The position numbers were made by a program, and so were the translations under genes. The notes below the pieces were generated by a model. The model saw only the letters and a list, made by a program, of their open reading frames with translations. It ran no database searches and had not been told where the DNA came from. This document shows, in pieces, positions 5,405 through 5,800 of a DNA stretch of 5,800 nt. Every line of letters begins with the position of its first letter. Positions within the stretch are counted from its first letter, which is position 1. The DNA comes from Coriobacteriales bacterium (GTDB taxonomy: Bacteria; Actinomycetota; Coriobacteriia; Coriobacteriales; UBA8131). The stretch covers positions 1 through 5,800 of the forward strand of contig JAIRZP010000085.1 of the NCBI GenBank assembly GCA_031267175.1, written 5' to 3'.

Positions 5405-5800
5405 TATCGCAAGCCCAGCCCAGGTCAGGATACTGGTTATCAAGATCGGCTCCTCCACGCTCACGACCGAGTCGGGCGCGCTGGACAGTGACTATCTCAG
5501 CCGTATGGCCGCTCAGGTGGCGCATCTCCGCAGACAGGGAACCCAGGTCATCATCGTGAGCTCGGCAGCCATTGTGGCGGGGTTGCAGAGCCTGGGCATG
5601 CCCGCGCGAAGACCCGAAGACATCCCGACCCTCCAGGCGGCAGCCGCCGTTGGGCAGATCGAACTGTCGCAGAGCTATGCGCATGCCTTTGCGGAGGAGG
5701 GCCTCCGGCTCGCACAGATTCTCCTCACCCGCTCAGACATAGAGAATCGCGAGTCGTATCTGCACGCCCGCGACACGCTGGAGCGCCTCCTTGAGCTTGG
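5391..5800 (+). CDS. proB: Glutamate 5-kinase, N-terminal part (3' end outside window)
   Basis: ProB phosphorylates glutamate with ATP to give gamma-glutamyl phosphate, the first step of proline synthesis in the cytoplasm. The 136 visible residues show the amino-acid kinase fold opening: ILVIKIGSSTLT (14-25) for the ATP phosphate loop, QVIIVSSAAIVAGL for the glutamate-binding segment, LQAAAAVGQIELSQSY, and LAQILLTRSDIENRESYL typical of the family. Many ProB proteins read VSSGAI where this has VSSAAI. The ATG at 5391 overlaps the obgE end by 14 bases in another frame, indicating translational coupling. The ribosome-binding site is weak (GAGAAAG). The rest of the kinase, any PUA domain and a likely proA partner are outside the window. 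Confidence 0.95.
   Translation, partial: MTEIDIASPAQVRILVIKIGSSTLTTESGALDSDYLSRMAAQVAHLRRQGTQVIIVSSAAIVAGLQSLGMPARRPEDIPTLQAAAAVGQIELSQSYAHAFAEEGLRLAQILLTRSDIENRESYLHARDTLERLLEL

Overview
The window joins two different kinds of DNA. Positions 1 to about 2270 are AT-richer accessory sequence: the 3' part of a DNA methyltransferase/restriction gene with a TaqI-type specificity domain, a second specificity domain in opposite orientation, and a serine recombinase of the Mpi/resolvase-invertase family. Positions from about 2322 to the end are GC-richer core genome in the order tRNA-Asn, rplU (L21), rpmA (L27), obgE, proB. That order, the lysine/alanine-rich tail on L21, the OCT domain on Obg and an apparently leaderless obgE suggest a high-GC Gram-positive (Actinomycetota). 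A member of the Coriobacteriia is my best guess, but it is an inference from gene style only.

The left part looks like a two-state switch for DNA specificity. The plus-strand gene enters from outside the window and ends at 696 with specificity domain A. Domain B lies head to tail against it on the minus strand (680-1510, open frame to 1621), and the two frames overlap by 17 bp at their stop codons. The first 71 bases of the window recur exactly, inverted, at 1362-1432. Just past that block both copies still encode the same amino acids, but with different synonymous codons. Inversion between the repeats would attach domain B to the methyltransferase and store domain A on the other strand, changing the DNA sequence recognised. 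The recombinase at 1652-2266, just outside the invertible segment, is the obvious candidate catalyst.

The right part is housekeeping. tRNA-Asn(GTT) has a good extended -10 promoter. rplU and rpmA form a tight pair for two 50S proteins. A 441-bp gap follows, holding a possible hairpin and a decayed tandem array of alternating 36- and 40-bp GC-rich units. obgE, a ribosome-assembly GTPase, has an extended -10 box only 8 bases before its ATG and no Shine-Dalgarno sequence. proB, the first enzyme of proline synthesis, overlaps the end of obgE by 14 bp and runs off the window.
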